The notes beneath the pieces were generated by a model. It ran no database searches. It had not been told where the DNA came from and was given only the letters and a program-made list of their open reading frames with translations. Source: Prostheceraeus crozeri (taxonomy: Eukaryota; Platyhelminthes; Polycladida; Euryleptidae). Taken from it: a DNA stretch of 64,000 bases. Of this stretch, positions 23,088 to 33,540 are shown piece after piece. The DNA is taken from assembly GCA_907163375.1 (NCBI GenBank), contig CAJQUW010003579.1, forward strand, positions 1 to 64,000, in the 5' to 3' direction. Both the position numbers and the translations under genes were made by a program. Position 1 is the stretch's first letter. Every line of letters starts with the position of its first letter.

Positions 23088-24813
23088 TAATTCACTTTGA
23101 TAATAGCTACATGGCAAGCAAACTTGATCAAGTTACAAGGAAATCACTGATAAAGGACATGGCACTTTGCATTAGCAACTTGTACTATTTGATGTATAGC
23201 AAAATAAGGTCACAAATAACACCATTTCTTGCCAATATCACAAAGCAAGATTTCTATGGAATGCTTCAGAAAATTGATATAGGAGACATTGTGAAATTAA
23301 ATCATAAAAGCGGCAAATGACGTCAGAACTTAAGCATCGTTACAGCAACGAATGACTGCATAAAACCGAGACACGCAATAATGTTCTGAGTCGAATTTCC
23401 TGAAGTCTACATCAGTCAACGAAGTGCGGAACATTGTGTTGAACTGCATGCAATTGTGCTTCAACGTTAAACGCTCCATTTCAAGTAAGATGCTTTAAAA
23501 TATCAGCTGCTCAACATCATTTGTGCGTATGATTTCAGTAAATGAGCGATAATATTTATACTTTAATGAATTTCTGTTCCGGACCTCCTACTAAATAGGT
23601 ATGTAGAATTTGCTTTCAAAAATTAAAAAGCTTGACAATGTGATATCAGTTATTTATTAATATTTATAATCGCTCCTCTGAATATCATTCATCCACTTCT
23701 TGCTATAATAAAATAGGCCTATATTTAAATGCTGTTTGTTCAATGTCAATGTCCTCTCTAATCAGTCTGCTGCATGATATTATCATCTGTAAATCATCGT
23801 ATTCATAATTGCAATATTGTTTCATGTTCGCGTTTTGATATTTTGAACTTGTCAGAGAATCTTGCCGATATTTGGGATCTAGCTTCTTGATGTCTTACAA
23901 AGTGAAGTAGTTGACTATGAATCGGCCACGTTATGAGAGAGGCTGTGGCTTGTCATCTTACAAGGATGCGTGCCGAACATCCTTGCGAGAGAAGGACTAA
24001 GGCGCTCCCTTATGGACAGGATTGAAGTTGCACCAACTGTGAGAGTTCGCTCTGTCAGGAGCTGAATAAACACTTCACCCCATGAGAATTTTTTTTCGTC
24101 GTCTACGGCCGTGAGCGGCTCACTCCACAGTTGGAAGAGGTCTGACCACATACTTAAGACAAGCAAAAATGCCAGAAGTGAGCAGACTCGTTTCTGCCAA
24201 TAACGTGCTAATCACAGCGTCAAAGAAGACCGTTCCGATGTTGAGCGGGCAGCCAGATACTTACCTAGTGGATAGCTAACTTTATACCAATCTACAGTGA
24301 ATAATCTACTACATCAAAACTTACGAGTAAAATTACTGCTTATTTCAGACAATAAGTAGCATTCTAATATCCATTATAATTATTCAGAGTTACATTGACG
24401 TCTCCAGTCAGTGGAAGATATCTCAACTTCGTGAAAAATATCAAAGATGATGATGGTTGCAAACCTGCGTTAATTAAACATAAATTCTCATTGTCTTAGG
24501 GTTGAGGCGGTCACAGTTCGTCTGACTATCCTCATAAAGAAGGCAATTATCACTGAATTTCGTATCCCAAAGAGGGAATCAATCTGGAAGTCTTCCGTCT
24601 TTAATTACACACATTTGAAGTGGAGAGAGACAGAGAGGAAGATTTCTCCACCCCAGCAGATAATGAGGACATGGAATACAAAGAGTCGAAGGTCAGAACA
24701 AGGCGGATGCCTTCTAATGAAGATCTCTGACGTCTTCTCAACTCCTTGCAAGGGAACTAGCCACTGAGATTCTGCTGACAATGAGTAATACAACCGTTAA
24801 CCAGAGTTGCAAA
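23088..24813. other. Non-coding stretch with only weak open frames
   Basis: Open frames at 23060-23320 (+), 23915-24166 (-) and 24605-24730 (+, acidic) are short and unrecognised. I support none of them as a gene. Confidence 0.35.
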
Positions 24814-25007
24814 TACTTTCTCACAATCTAGGGATGATCCTCCTGTTAGATCATCAAATGATGTTTTTTGATGAAGACCACAAATCAAGTGTGATCACAT
24901 CAGCTGGAGTACTTTCTCACAATCTAGGGATGATCTTCCTGTTAGATCATCAAATGATGTTTTTCTGATTAAGACCACAAATCAAGTGTGATCACATCAG
25001 CTGGAGT
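24814..25007. repeat. 96-bp tandem duplication (two copies)
   Basis: TACTTTCTCACAATCTAGGG starts at 24814 and again at 24910. Both copies run through GATCATCAAATGATGTTTTT to AAGTGTGATCACATCAGCTG. They differ by a few substitutions and a short indel. Confidence 0.92.
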
Positions 25008-25215
25008 GTTTAGAAAGTTCGGCTAGATCTAATGATTTCATGAAGATTGTGGCATTGCCAGTAATCCTATCATCTGAAACATTTAACTTCCGACTGAATA
25101 TTGACTTGTCGGCGGTAAAGGAAGTCAGTCATGATGCAAAACTGGCTTTCTCCCGATTTCTCGACGTTTTATTGTATTAACAGCAAGAAAAGTACAAATA
25201 TACAATTCCCATTAA

Positions 25216-25371
25216 CCCGACGCGTTTTGTCTGTGGATAGACGAAATAAGTAAGGTGAAGATGCCTTGGACTGACATTGCAGGTATGTTGCGAGAAGAAC
25301 CTGTTTAAGAAGTGTTCTGTTTAAAATTAGTGTTTTTGTGATATATTTCGATCTATACTCAGATCATCGTC
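25216..25371. mobile_element. Possible Penelope-like element terminal motifs
   Basis: CCCGACGCGTTTTGTCTGTG at 25216 continues into a GTCT..AGAC hairpin and GACGAAAT. On the minus strand, GACGATGATCTGAGTATAGA at 25371 is followed by TCGAAAT. Short hairpins next to CGAAA(CG)-type motifs are typical of the terminal repeats of Penelope-like retroelements. No coding part is present, so this is at best an old end fragment. The two motifs face each other. Confidence 0.3.
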
Positions 25372-25462
25372 AGACAAGTGAATCATGGTTTAGATAAACA
25401 GTAAATTCAAGCATGCAAACGAAAAACAGAATCTCCGCCTGTCCTCTTCCGTCTTTGTTCTT

Positions 25463-25714
25463 CTAGCATCTAAACTGAACAGCAAAACTGAAAGAACTAA
25501 AAAGCGTGCCTTGCGGATTATTTGCAATGATTCAACTCCTCCATCCACTGAAGATGATTATCTCTCTGCAATTGAATCTGATTGTTTCCATGTACTGCAC
25601 AAACCTGTCCCTAAAAGGCTGCGTCACTTTTGTGTGTCAATGTGTCGGACGAAAAAGTACAAAACTTCTTTCTCTCTCTTCACCACTAAACTCATTGACG
25701 AAAGCTTCCGTTGA
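25463..25714 (+). mobile_element. LINE reverse-transcriptase C-terminal fragment
   Basis: The frame starts LNSKTERTKKRALRII and continues to a block with PVPKRLRHFC and a final LIDESFR before TGA at about 25714. The (E)RxQKRALRIIC motif followed by an LxxRRxxxC segment is the usual end of the second domain of CR1/Jockey-type LINE ORF2. The downstream T-rich tail (about 25720-25820, with TCTTGTATCTTATCTTGTAT) fits a 3' UTR. Only the last ~84 codons survive and no RT catalytic motif is present, so the copy is 5' truncated. Confidence 0.6.
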
Positions 25715-25899
25715 TTGGATTTTTAAAGGACAATATGTCAACTTCAGTTACTTAATTTGTGCTCTCTATCTTGTATCTTATCTTGTATTCTCTCTTATTA
25801 TTTTGCATGTACTTGTATGATTTCCAATATTTCTGAAAGTGTGCACCATTATTGTTAAGTAACTCGCAAGTGATGACATTGACAAGTAGAAGGAGAGCC

Positions 25900-26159
25900 T
25901 ATAGCTACGAATGAGAAGAATAACATAAAACAACTGAAACAGATTACAGTTTACTGGAGGTAGAACATAAACTGTAATCTGACACGAAAGTTAACAAATC
26001 AAAATGAAAAGGAAGTCATTAACAATTCAGTGATTTCCCTTTCATTTGAATTTGTTAACTTTTCTGTCAGATGAGAGTTTATGCTCTACTACCGGCAAAC
26101 TGTAATCCTGTGGAACCTGTTTCAATTGTTTTATGTTATTCTTCTCATTCCTAGCTATA
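25900..26159. mobile_element. Foldback MITE, 260 bp, TA-flanked
   Basis: The two halves are near-complete inverted copies. TATAGCTACGAATGAGAAGA at 25900 is mirrored by the right end reading (minus) TATAGCTAGGAATGAGAAGA from 26159. The arms continue through ATAACATAAAACAA, GATTACAGTTT and AGTTAACAAA, for about 115 bp each. If the terminal TA pairs are target-site duplications, the element would be Tc1/mariner-like. It has no coding capacity. Confidence 0.75.
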
Positions 26160-26706
26160 AACTTTGTTTTCTCCCATTACTGATTCACGTAATGCGAAAA
26201 GTCGTCTCCTCCTCAATGCTTATTGGCTGCAAGTCGGAAAAGAGAAGTTAAATGAACGCTACGCGCTTCCAACGCCCACTACTTCTCAAATTGACCCATG
26301 ATTACGTCACCAATGCTTCGAGCACAACTAGTAGCAGATACATGCACGTCGTGTTGTGATTTCAAATACGCTACAATTCACTTTCATCATTATGCATAAA
26401 AAAACACCGCAAAAAACGAGGACGAAAATGGGACAGTCCTTCAGATAATTAAGATGTTGCTTTCAAATGAAGCTCAATGTCGTCCTTTTACAATTGGCTG
26501 AGGAAGAGCAAAGATTTTATTGCTGCAACGATATAATTGACGATATAATTTCGGTTACTATTCGACAACTATCATCAAATAAAATCCTTTTTGAGATAAT
26601 CACAGATGGTTATTACATTGTCAACTACATCGTCACAACACTACAATCTTGACTACTCCTCAACCAACTTGAAAAATAAATGACTGACCAGAATCTCTGT
26701 CTGACC
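26160..26706. other. Non-coding stretch
   Basis: Contains a CCAAT-like TTATTGGCTG at about 26219 and a CpG-containing segment to about 26350. The 61-codon open frame at 26467-26652 is unrecognised. No gene is supported. Confidence 0.35.
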
Positions 26707-27313
26707 CACAGAATTAGATTCATCTGCGCGCGCTTCGGTTTCCTAGAAAGGAAGAATTGTATGTGACCTTAATATCGAAATGGCACATATTACAGAATTA
26801 GACAGCTTGCTCCTTCTCGAATGGATAATTCGTGTTTCACTTGCTATTGGAAATGGCAAACAATAAGCTGTCAGCAGAGGACACCAGAGCCAGTGAGAGA
26901 TGCGTGCGTGCTGTGATATCACTTCGCACACACCAAAACACACATCGCCTGGCTAACATTCGATTCAATGTATGCACTATACAGTGAGCAATGCTGAGGA
27001 GAGGATGGTGGAATCATCAAGTGAACTAATTTTCGTACGCCTGCTACTTTCTTTAATAATGATCGGAAGGGCCAACATTATGGAGAAAACTTGTGCGCAA
27101 TGATCTGAATTCTTCGAATCTGAAGGAATTTTGGCAATCGAAGCACTTTGCTGGAATTCACAGTAATCCGCAAGCGACGCACGACCTTTTTCCCTATCTC
27201 TGTATTAGGAATTCCTTTTTGCCCACTTAGTAAGTTCCTTGATGTGCCGTCGATTTCGTATTAATCACACTTCTAGCAAACCGAAGCAGATAAACAAAAT
27301 ATTTAATTCTGTG
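26707..27313. mobile_element. Non-autonomous element with inverted ends, copy 1 (607 bp)
   Basis: It begins CACAGAATTAGATTCATCTG and ends ATATTTAATTCTGTG, so CACAGAATTA is an inverted terminal motif. It is matched almost base for base by the segment at 28543-29143, including CGCGCGCTTCGGTTTCCTAG, GTGCGTGCTGTGATATCACT and AACTTGTGCGCAATGATCTG. No transposase frame is present. The flanks show no clear target-site duplication. Confidence 0.75.
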
Positions 27314-28180
27314 GACTACTCAATTCAATAGTTGTCACTTGCGAATTTCAATATCTTTTCAGTTGATTTAACAATCAATACTACAAATATTGAATTAATT
27401 ACATCACGCGAGGATATACCTAATTATTATAATTAAGACCTATTGACTACGAAGAGCATACTTGTAAACACATGGAGAAAACAGTGAATGAGAGGGAACA
27501 ATGGAGTTGAATTGAGAAAAATTCATCTAATCATCAACGAAAATGCAATGACTCGACACATTTCTAATTAACGCCTTTCTTTCTCATCAGAGAAACAGGA
27601 ACAAAGTCAAAACGATGATTTGGGACACAGGAAATCAATGGTTGTCAATAAAATGAAATTCTTCAGGATAACGGAACAGGAAGGTCGTCATGGAAATTAG
27701 TCATGAGGTCAGTGCAATGTCTTCCTATCACACGGGCATTTACAGTCACAAACTCAATGTGGGCAAACTTGAAGATACCTGTGATCCGGCGGCGACTCAG
27801 TACCTGATACGAAGATGAACAGTTATCATTCATGTATTGTATTGGTTAGTTGGTCAGAAACTGTCTGTAATCGGCTGTCAACCCAAGACAGCAGGAAATT
27901 AGAACATTTGTGATAATTTTCATCTCTATCTCAGATTCATACATTTTATGTACTACTTAGACAATATCAGTAGTATCCACATTCAATAATGAAATACGCA
28001 ATGAAAGAAGTAAAAGATTACTTTTTGGAAAAGCGATTTTAATAATCAGATAAGCTGCTTGTCGTTTCAGATCCGATTCTCTGTATTGAGAGAAACAGCT
28101 GATCCGCTTTAGTTCCAACCTCTCACCTGCGATCAACACTGCCGGCCAAAATCAGTCTTCTAATCTATGACACAACTTAC
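27314..28180. other. Non-coding stretch, probably intronic or 3' to exon at 28181
   Basis: If the coiled-coil gene continues, this is the start of its next intron, since a GTAAGT donor lies at 28180-28175 on the minus strand. A 56-codon ATG-initiated frame at 27833-27663 (-) and an overlapping plus-strand frame at about 27690-27818 are both open. I recognise neither, and two overlapping antisense frames argue for chance. Confidence 0.35.
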
Positions 28181-28303
28181 TTGAATCTTCTCGATAGCAT
28201 CCTTGTTATCTCCTGCTATGCTGTCCAGGATCTTCCGCAGCTTGTCGATTTCATTCTGTAGATGTGATAACGCCTCCCGGATTCTGCTCATTGCCTCATG
28301 ATC
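28181..28303 (-). CDS. Coiled-coil gene, internal exon 4 (QRICH2-like / DUF4795-type, tentative)
   Basis: The 41 codons begin DHEAMSRIREALSHLQNEID and end in DNKDAIEKIQ. They form a charged heptad-like helix with L/I at a/d positions. The donor is CAA|GTAAGT at the low-coordinate end. The acceptor chosen is TTTCAG|GAT, phase 0. An alternative acceptor (ATCGAG|TTA) with a better pyrimidine tract would extend the exon to 28333 and add LLTDKLNDFQ, also in phase 0. I prefer the CAG because the previous exon ends GLRNR, and the joined helix then reads naturally. The role is inferred from family resemblance (QRICH2 is a sperm-flagellum structural protein) and is not shown by a catalytic motif. Downstream exons, where the DUF4795 domain proper would lie, were not found at lower coordinates. 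Confidence 0.65.
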
Positions 28304-28439
28304 CTGAAAGTCATTCAGCTTGTCTGTCAATAACTCGATTTGGGAATAGAGCAGAACAATAACAATTCAAAATGCTCAAATAACAATAAAGAGTGAAATG
28401 AGATAAACGATGGTTCAAATTGCCATGCAAAAGATGTGC

Positions 28440-28511
28440 AGCTGGCAGAGCTGGAACCTCCTACCCCAGGATGTCCACACCTGACGTCTACCAACTGAGC
28501 TACGACCGCTT
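28440..28511 (-). ncRNA. tRNA-derived SINE head or tRNA pseudogene
   Basis: On the minus strand a perfect RNA polymerase III A box, TAGCTCAGTTGG (28502-28491), is followed 44 bases on by a near-consensus B box, GGTTCCAGCTC (28458-28448), which is the normal tRNA spacing. The acceptor stem (GCGGTCG) has no complementary 3' arm and the T stem does not pair, so it cannot be a functional tRNA. A SINE promoter head or a decayed tRNA is the best reading. It sits in the intron just upstream of exon 4. Confidence 0.55.
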
Positions 28512-28542
28512 GTTTGCGACCGCACGATTAGTGTCTAGGAAT

Positions 28543-29143
28543 CACAGAATTTGATTCATCTGCGCGCGCTTCGGTTTCCTAGAAAGGAACAATTGTATGC
28601 AACCTTAAAGTCGAAATGGCACATCACAGAATTGACAACTTGCTCCTTCTCGAATGGATAATTCGTGTATCGCTTGCTATTGGAAATGGCAAACAATAAG
28701 CTGTCAGCAAAGGTCAACAGAGCCAGTGAGAGATGCGTGCGTGCTGTGCTATCACTTCGCACACACGAAAACACACATCGATGCGTGGCTTCGATTGAAT
28801 GTATGCACTATACAGTGAGAAATGCTGAGGAGAGGATGTGAAAACATCAAGTGAACTAATTTTCGTACGCCTGCTACTTTCTTTAATAATGATCCGAAGG
28901 GTCAACATTATGGAGAAAACTTGTGCGCAATGATCTGAATTCTTCGAATCTGAAGGAATTTTGGCAATCGAAGCACTTTGCTGGAACTCACATTAATCCG
29001 CAAGCGACGCACGACCTTTTTTCCTATCTCTGTATTAGGAATTCCTTTTTGCCCACTTAGTAGGTTCCTCGATGTGCCGTCAATTTCGTATTAATCACAC
29101 TTCTTGCAAACCGAAGGAGATAAACAAAATATTTAATTCTGTG
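28543..29143. mobile_element. Non-autonomous element with inverted ends, copy 2 (601 bp)
   Basis: Second copy of the element at 26707-27313, in the same orientation and with the same CACAGAATT..AATTCTG ends. Small indels separate the copies (for example, the ACATATTACAG segment is shorter here). It lies in the intron between exons 3 and 4 of the minus-strand gene. Confidence 0.75.
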
Positions 29144-29312
29144 CTACTTCTGCTGTGTTCTGTGAAAAACCGATCGTCAGAGGTAGAGGGCAGAGATAGG
29201 AATTTAGGAAAGCTTCCCTCTAACATTGTACAATTCATTAACTTCAACTTCTGTTTGATATCTACCAGAATTACTTTGTAGAAGATTCACGAAGATAAGC
29301 GTCAAGGACTTA

Positions 29313-29771
29313 TCTTATATATAAAATGCAAAACGCCGACAAACTCCTCCTAAACCATGAAACTTTACGCCAATATGATACTACCATTTAATAGAACAAA
29401 AAATTTGTAGTTAAAACCGCCCGGTCTCATTTCCCTAAGTATCATAATTACAGAGAAAAGTAGACTTTTGTGTAAATTTTTACCGAAAAAATATTAATTA
29501 CACAAGTAACTACATTAAATTTACAAATGAACTCCTCATTTGCTTTAAAAAAATTGCCTCGCTAGACATGCGTCTCATTGATTCTAATGTTTCACGACGG
29601 ATTCAGCAACAGCCAATGAGAACGCGATCTAAATGGTAAGACAGCCAATCAGTGTAGGCGAATCAGTTAGTAAACTTGGAATGCAACAATGTGCATACAT
29701 ACAATGTGCACTGTCTTAATTTAACATACTTATGCATATAAATCCTGGACGAAGTCCGGGGGCCTTACTAG
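29313..29771 (+). mobile_element. Non-autonomous Helitron, 459 bp, both ends present
   Basis: The 5' end TCTTATATATAAAATGCAAA follows a host A at 29312. The 3' end is CTAG at 29768-29771, followed by host T, so insertion was between A and T as Helitrons require. A 7-bp stem hairpin CCTGGAC-GAA-GTCCGGG (29744-29760, one G-T wobble) lies about 8 bases before CTAG, the standard Helitron 3' signature. There is no Rep/helicase coding, so it needed an autonomous partner. It lies in the same intron as the element at 28543-29143. Confidence 0.75.
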
Positions 29772-30234
29772 TTTTGAATAACACTCGTAAGCAGGAGATG
29801 ATTGTCATTTCATAAAACTGTGTGCTGTATCCTTGGTGTCAAATATTCCTACATCATGTCGTTCATCGCTTTAGAGATGATTCGTATGACAGTTGGTCAT
29901 GCGTCCTTCAACGGCTGTTTTTCATCCGTTCAATGAAACCTCCTTTCGGTGTCCGCTATCGCAGGAACTTTGCAGCTCTTTTCTGCGTCATTCAGACCAT
30001 CATCTCAACATAAATGATATCAATGGCTTCTCCACATGTTTAAGTCCTTAGCGAACAATTATTACCATGAAACACTATTCTTTATATATAAAGGACCTTA
30101 TATATACAAATGAAAACATCATTCATATATTCGATGACGGGTTTCAAAATGTATCTCTTACAATTTCTGCAACTGTGAGTCGAACCTTATCCTCAGGCTC
30201 CTTATTATGCTTACTACGGATCATGGTGAGAGGC
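29772..30234. other. Intronic non-coding stretch
   Basis: Nothing recognised. The open frames at 29822-30013 and 30067-30276 are short, and the second runs into the 126-bp array. Confidence 0.35.
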
Positions 30235-30864
30235 TTAGATGTGTTTTTTGACTATTTAACAGAATTTATCTCTTGAGCAATCGCAAGCGATCTAGCGAGT
30301 CTGGTCACCTCACCACAACGCACAGAGAATCTGAGACACTTGCCAACTCCGATTCCTATATTAGATGTGTTTTTTGACTATTTAACAGAATTTATCTCTT
30401 GAGCAATTGCAAGCGATCTAGCGAGTCTGGTCACCTCACCACAACGCACAGAGAATCTGAGACACTTGCCAACTCCGATTCCTATATTAGATGTGTTTTT
30501 TGACTATTTAACAGAATTTATCTCTTGAGCAATTGCAAGCGATCTAGCGAGTCTGGTCACCTCACCACAACGCACAGAGAATCTGAGACAGTTGCCAACT
30601 CCGATTCCTATATTAGATGTATTTTTTGACTATTTAACAGAATTTATCTCTTGAGCAATTGCAAGCGATCTAGCGAGTCTGGTCACCTCACCACACCACA
30701 CAGAGAATCTGAGACAGTTGCCAACTGCGATTCCTATATTAGATGTGTTTTTTGACTATTTAACAGAATTTATCTCTTGAGCAATCGCAAGCGATCTAGC
30801 GAGTCTGGTCACCTCACCACAACGCACAGAGAATCTGAGACAGTTGCCAACTCCGATTCCTATA
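30235..30864. repeat. 126-bp tandem array, 5 near-identical copies
   Basis: TTAGATGTGTTTTTTGACTA-type starts are at 30235, 30361, 30487, 30613 and 30739, and a sixth partial start is at 30865. The spacing is exactly 126 each time. Units differ by only a few substitutions (ATCGC/ATTGC, ACACTTG/ACAGTTG, ACGCACAG/CCACACAG). The low divergence points to recent expansion. 126 is divisible by 3, but every unit carries in-frame stops. Confidence 0.95.
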
Positions 30865-30865
30865 T

Positions 30866-32484
30866 TAGATATGTGATAAATTGCTGAACGGGAAAAGAAG
30901 TATCCTTTAAAGTCTTATGAAAGTCTTTTGACAAATGTGACTACAAAATACATAGTAATGTAAGATTTTGAATTGAAAGAAATTACAGACGCTTATATAA
31001 GTGATCACTTTAATGATGTTGAGAATATTTGAATTGAACTAGCTGAAAATTAATTGATGGAGTGTTCTGTAGCTTTCTAATAAAAATGAATCCTTCATCA
31101 AACCAAATTTGCATGGATTACATGAAGCTCGATATCAACTCCGTTGGTCTGATCAAGAGTGAACTAAATTTGGAAAAAATGCAGCCACATCAGATCAAAT
31201 TGAATTTCCTATGATCAGCACAACAAAATATTCCCATTTCTCATTAAGTTAAAATCTCAATTACTGAACTGCAGAATATCTGGCCATGCTCTTGAAGAGA
31301 GAGAGAGAGAGAGAGAGAGATGCACAGACCTGAATAGCAATTATTGAATTTGGTCAACTTAACCACAGAAATTCCTTTGTCTATTCACTCTCAAGAAAGC
31401 TGCTTTTCTCAGCAAAGTTCTTTTCACTTCGCCACCATGAGCGACAAAATATGACTAGTCAGTGTCCGGTTTAAAAGTAAAAAGACTCCTAACTAAAAGT
31501 CTTAACATGACAACAGCTCCATGCAAAAAAACTCAAAAAAATATGAACTGCAAACCATCATAAATGCTAAGAACTTTGTAACATCCATGCAAAACTTAAA
31601 AGATGAACATATACAAACCTGAGGAAGGATTAATCCATCGATTGGCTAAATACGAAGAATAAAATCATTAAAACCTCTGACAGCTCCTTAGATGATACAA
31701 ATGTTACGCATGACTGTGTTTCTCTATGCGATCAATTCAAACTTACATGGACAGCACTGTATAACTTGATTCCGTGCTTTGAGATAAAATATTCAGGTCT
31801 AAATAAACTGTTTGTGGATAAGAGTGTGAAAGCATCTGCAGCATTCAAAATACAAATGCCGCTCTCACAACGCGAAGAAAGATTCATGTTTTTTACACTA
31901 AGTGCTCCATGCTTATTTATCAATTTCTTGATTTGTATCGTAATGTACGATATTTACATTCGAGTAGCTGCTTTGTTGCAGAGCTACATTTCAAGACGCT
32001 TATCATTTACCAATCCACAAAATGAAGGAACTAGATAGCTCTAAACATTCAAATTTCGATGTTGAAGTTCCTTCGCGGTTACTTCAACTGAAACAACTGA
32101 TATTGTCGCGTTTATGAGCGAGCTTCGCCCTTGAAACAAACGACTTTCGGTTAGAAGTACAGGTTTACCTCAATCATGTATGTACAAACATCATCAAATA
32201 CTCTGACAAATGTATGACATCTCGGATTGGTAGGTGCAAACTAGTGAACGCTGTCAAACATCCTCACAACATGGAGCACGCAAGAAGGGAAATCTTGGAA
32301 TGAATGAATGTGAACATGGCGCGGACAGCAGCTGAAATCGTCTTCCAATGATTCGGATTTCTGCGCGATGATACGGTAATAACATCACTGCCTCTTTGGA
32401 ACTTGGCATAAACGCATATGCACCTCAAGGAATGAGAAATGTAATCAATGACGTTGTCATCGGAAACTCAGATTAATTTCTTAC
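30866..32484. other. Intronic stretch with one GA microsatellite
   Basis: A pure GA run occupies about 31295-31320. The open frame at 31766-32038 (+) has a hydrophobic stretch (LSAPCLFINFLICIVMYDIY) but no family I know and no splice context. I read the region as intron between exons 3 and 4 of the minus-strand gene. Confidence 0.45.
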
Positions 32485-32610
32485 CCGATTTCGTAATCCC
32501 ATCAACTGTTCAATCTGCTTTGCCATGTCTGAAATGCGCTGAAGGAGATCGTCAGGGACATTGTTGAAACCTTCCAAGTCCTTCTTATTCGCTTTGTTCG
32601 GCATTTCACT
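32485..32610 (-). CDS. Coiled-coil gene, internal exon 3 (QRICH2-like, tentative)
   Basis: The 42 codons start SEMPNKANKKDLEGF and end in MAKQIEQLMGLRNR. A polar basic segment leads into an amphipathic helix that contains the motif VPDDLLQRIS. The acceptor is TTTTCAG|AGT and the donor CGG|GTAAGA, both phase 0. The intron before it is only 57 bp (32611-32667), with intact GTAAGT and TTTTCAG ends, which strongly ties this exon to the one at 32668. In invertebrate QRICH2-like proteins, as I recall them, a PxDLLxQL helix follows the SRPPS/GPSE segment, which is the order seen here. Confidence 0.72.
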
Positions 32611-32667
32611 CTGAAAATGATCTTTCGTCAACATTCGACATAGACTAAAACATTCTCTTCAACTTAC

Positions 32668-32799
32668 TTCCAAATCTTCGACTCTAACTTCCAAAGCATC
32701 GTGACGATCTGTTAACTTCCCTAAACTCTCCAACATTTCCATGAGTGCCTCTGAAGGACCACTGCTCTTCGAAGATGCACTCGGAGGACGTGACATGGG
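32668..32799 (-). CDS. Coiled-coil gene, internal exon 2 (QRICH2-like, tentative)
   Basis: The 44 codons start PMSRPPSASSKSSGPSEALM and end in LEVRVEDLE. A short Ser/Pro linker is followed by a leucine-spaced helix (ALMEMLESLGKLTDRHDALE). The acceptor is CTCTACAG|CCC and the donor GAA|GTAAGT, both phase 0. A linker of SRPPS followed by GPSE and an LxxLGxLxxRHxxLExRVxxLE helix is the feature that most reminds me of QRICH2-like proteins. This is memory-based, not a database result. The next exon upstream on this strand would be the one at 53849, across about 21 kb. Confidence 0.75.
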
Positions 32800-33540
32800 C
32801 TGTAGAGAATGCCAGTGAGTTGAGATAAGCCATGCAATTTCACTAACAAACAACAGTTGAACATGATTGATCAAAACATGGAGATGTTACATTCAAATTC
32901 TTCAAAACAACTAAAATATACAACTTTGAACTTATCACTTACGTAACATGGAAAACAAGGCTCACTATTGTCAAATTCATATTCCTGGAAAGTACAATTG
33001 AGGTCTTCTTCATGATTTATACGAGCAAGACAATAAATAGACGAAGCTAACAAACCCGTTGACAAGGTGACAGCATACTTATCATCCATCTTTTATCAAT
33101 TTTTACAGTTCATATCATCCATCTCCATAGCAACATCATCATGAGGCTATTTAAGACTATTTTGATCAATAATAATCAAAAAATATATGAAATAAAATAA
33201 TAAATTTAATAATACCTAAATATCGTTTGTTATGTGATTCGTCAATTCCTTATGGAGTTAGAGTGACCATAACTTTCATCTGATTCCTCAATGTAAAGAA
33301 AAAGATCCATACATTTCACTGCGGTGTTTCTGTAGCATTAACAAACAGCATTATAATCACGTGAATTATGTTCTATCGTGGATGAGAAAAAACCCACAAG
33401 ACATCAATATAAGCAAAAGGTAGAGTTGAAATAGTTTGAGATTACAAATACAAAACAATGACTGATTGATACATTTACCAGAGAATCTTGTATCAGTGAA
33501 AATAATTCATGCGATTCTCCAATCCTTCCGTATTTTAGCA
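32800..33540. other. Intron sequence flanking the 79-bp array
   Basis: Lies between exon 2 and the array. It contains an ATG-initiated minus-strand frame (33089-32946, starting MDDKYAVTLS) that ends at a GTAAGT donor. An RFX-like half site, GTTGCTATGG, lies just upstream at about 33126-33135. I do not call this a first exon because exon 53849-54007 already provides a better-matched upstream exon. Confidence 0.35.

Noticed and set aside
24605-24730. Acidic 41-codon plus-strand frame ending in TGA (contains ERDREEDFSTPADNEDMEYK)
   Set aside because: It looks protein-like, but it is short, unrecognised and has no clear acceptor or partner exon.
27663-27833. 56-codon ATG frame on the minus strand (starts MNDNCSSSYQVLSRRR)
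   Set aside because: It is short, has no family match, and an overlapping antisense frame is also open, so chance is likely.
28440-28511. Functional tRNA gene
   Set aside because: The A and B boxes are good, but the acceptor and T stems do not pair and no clear anticodon stem forms.
31766-32038. 90-codon frame with a hydrophobic segment as a membrane protein
   Set aside because: No family match, no splice or promoter signal, and it lies in an inferred intron on the opposite strand.
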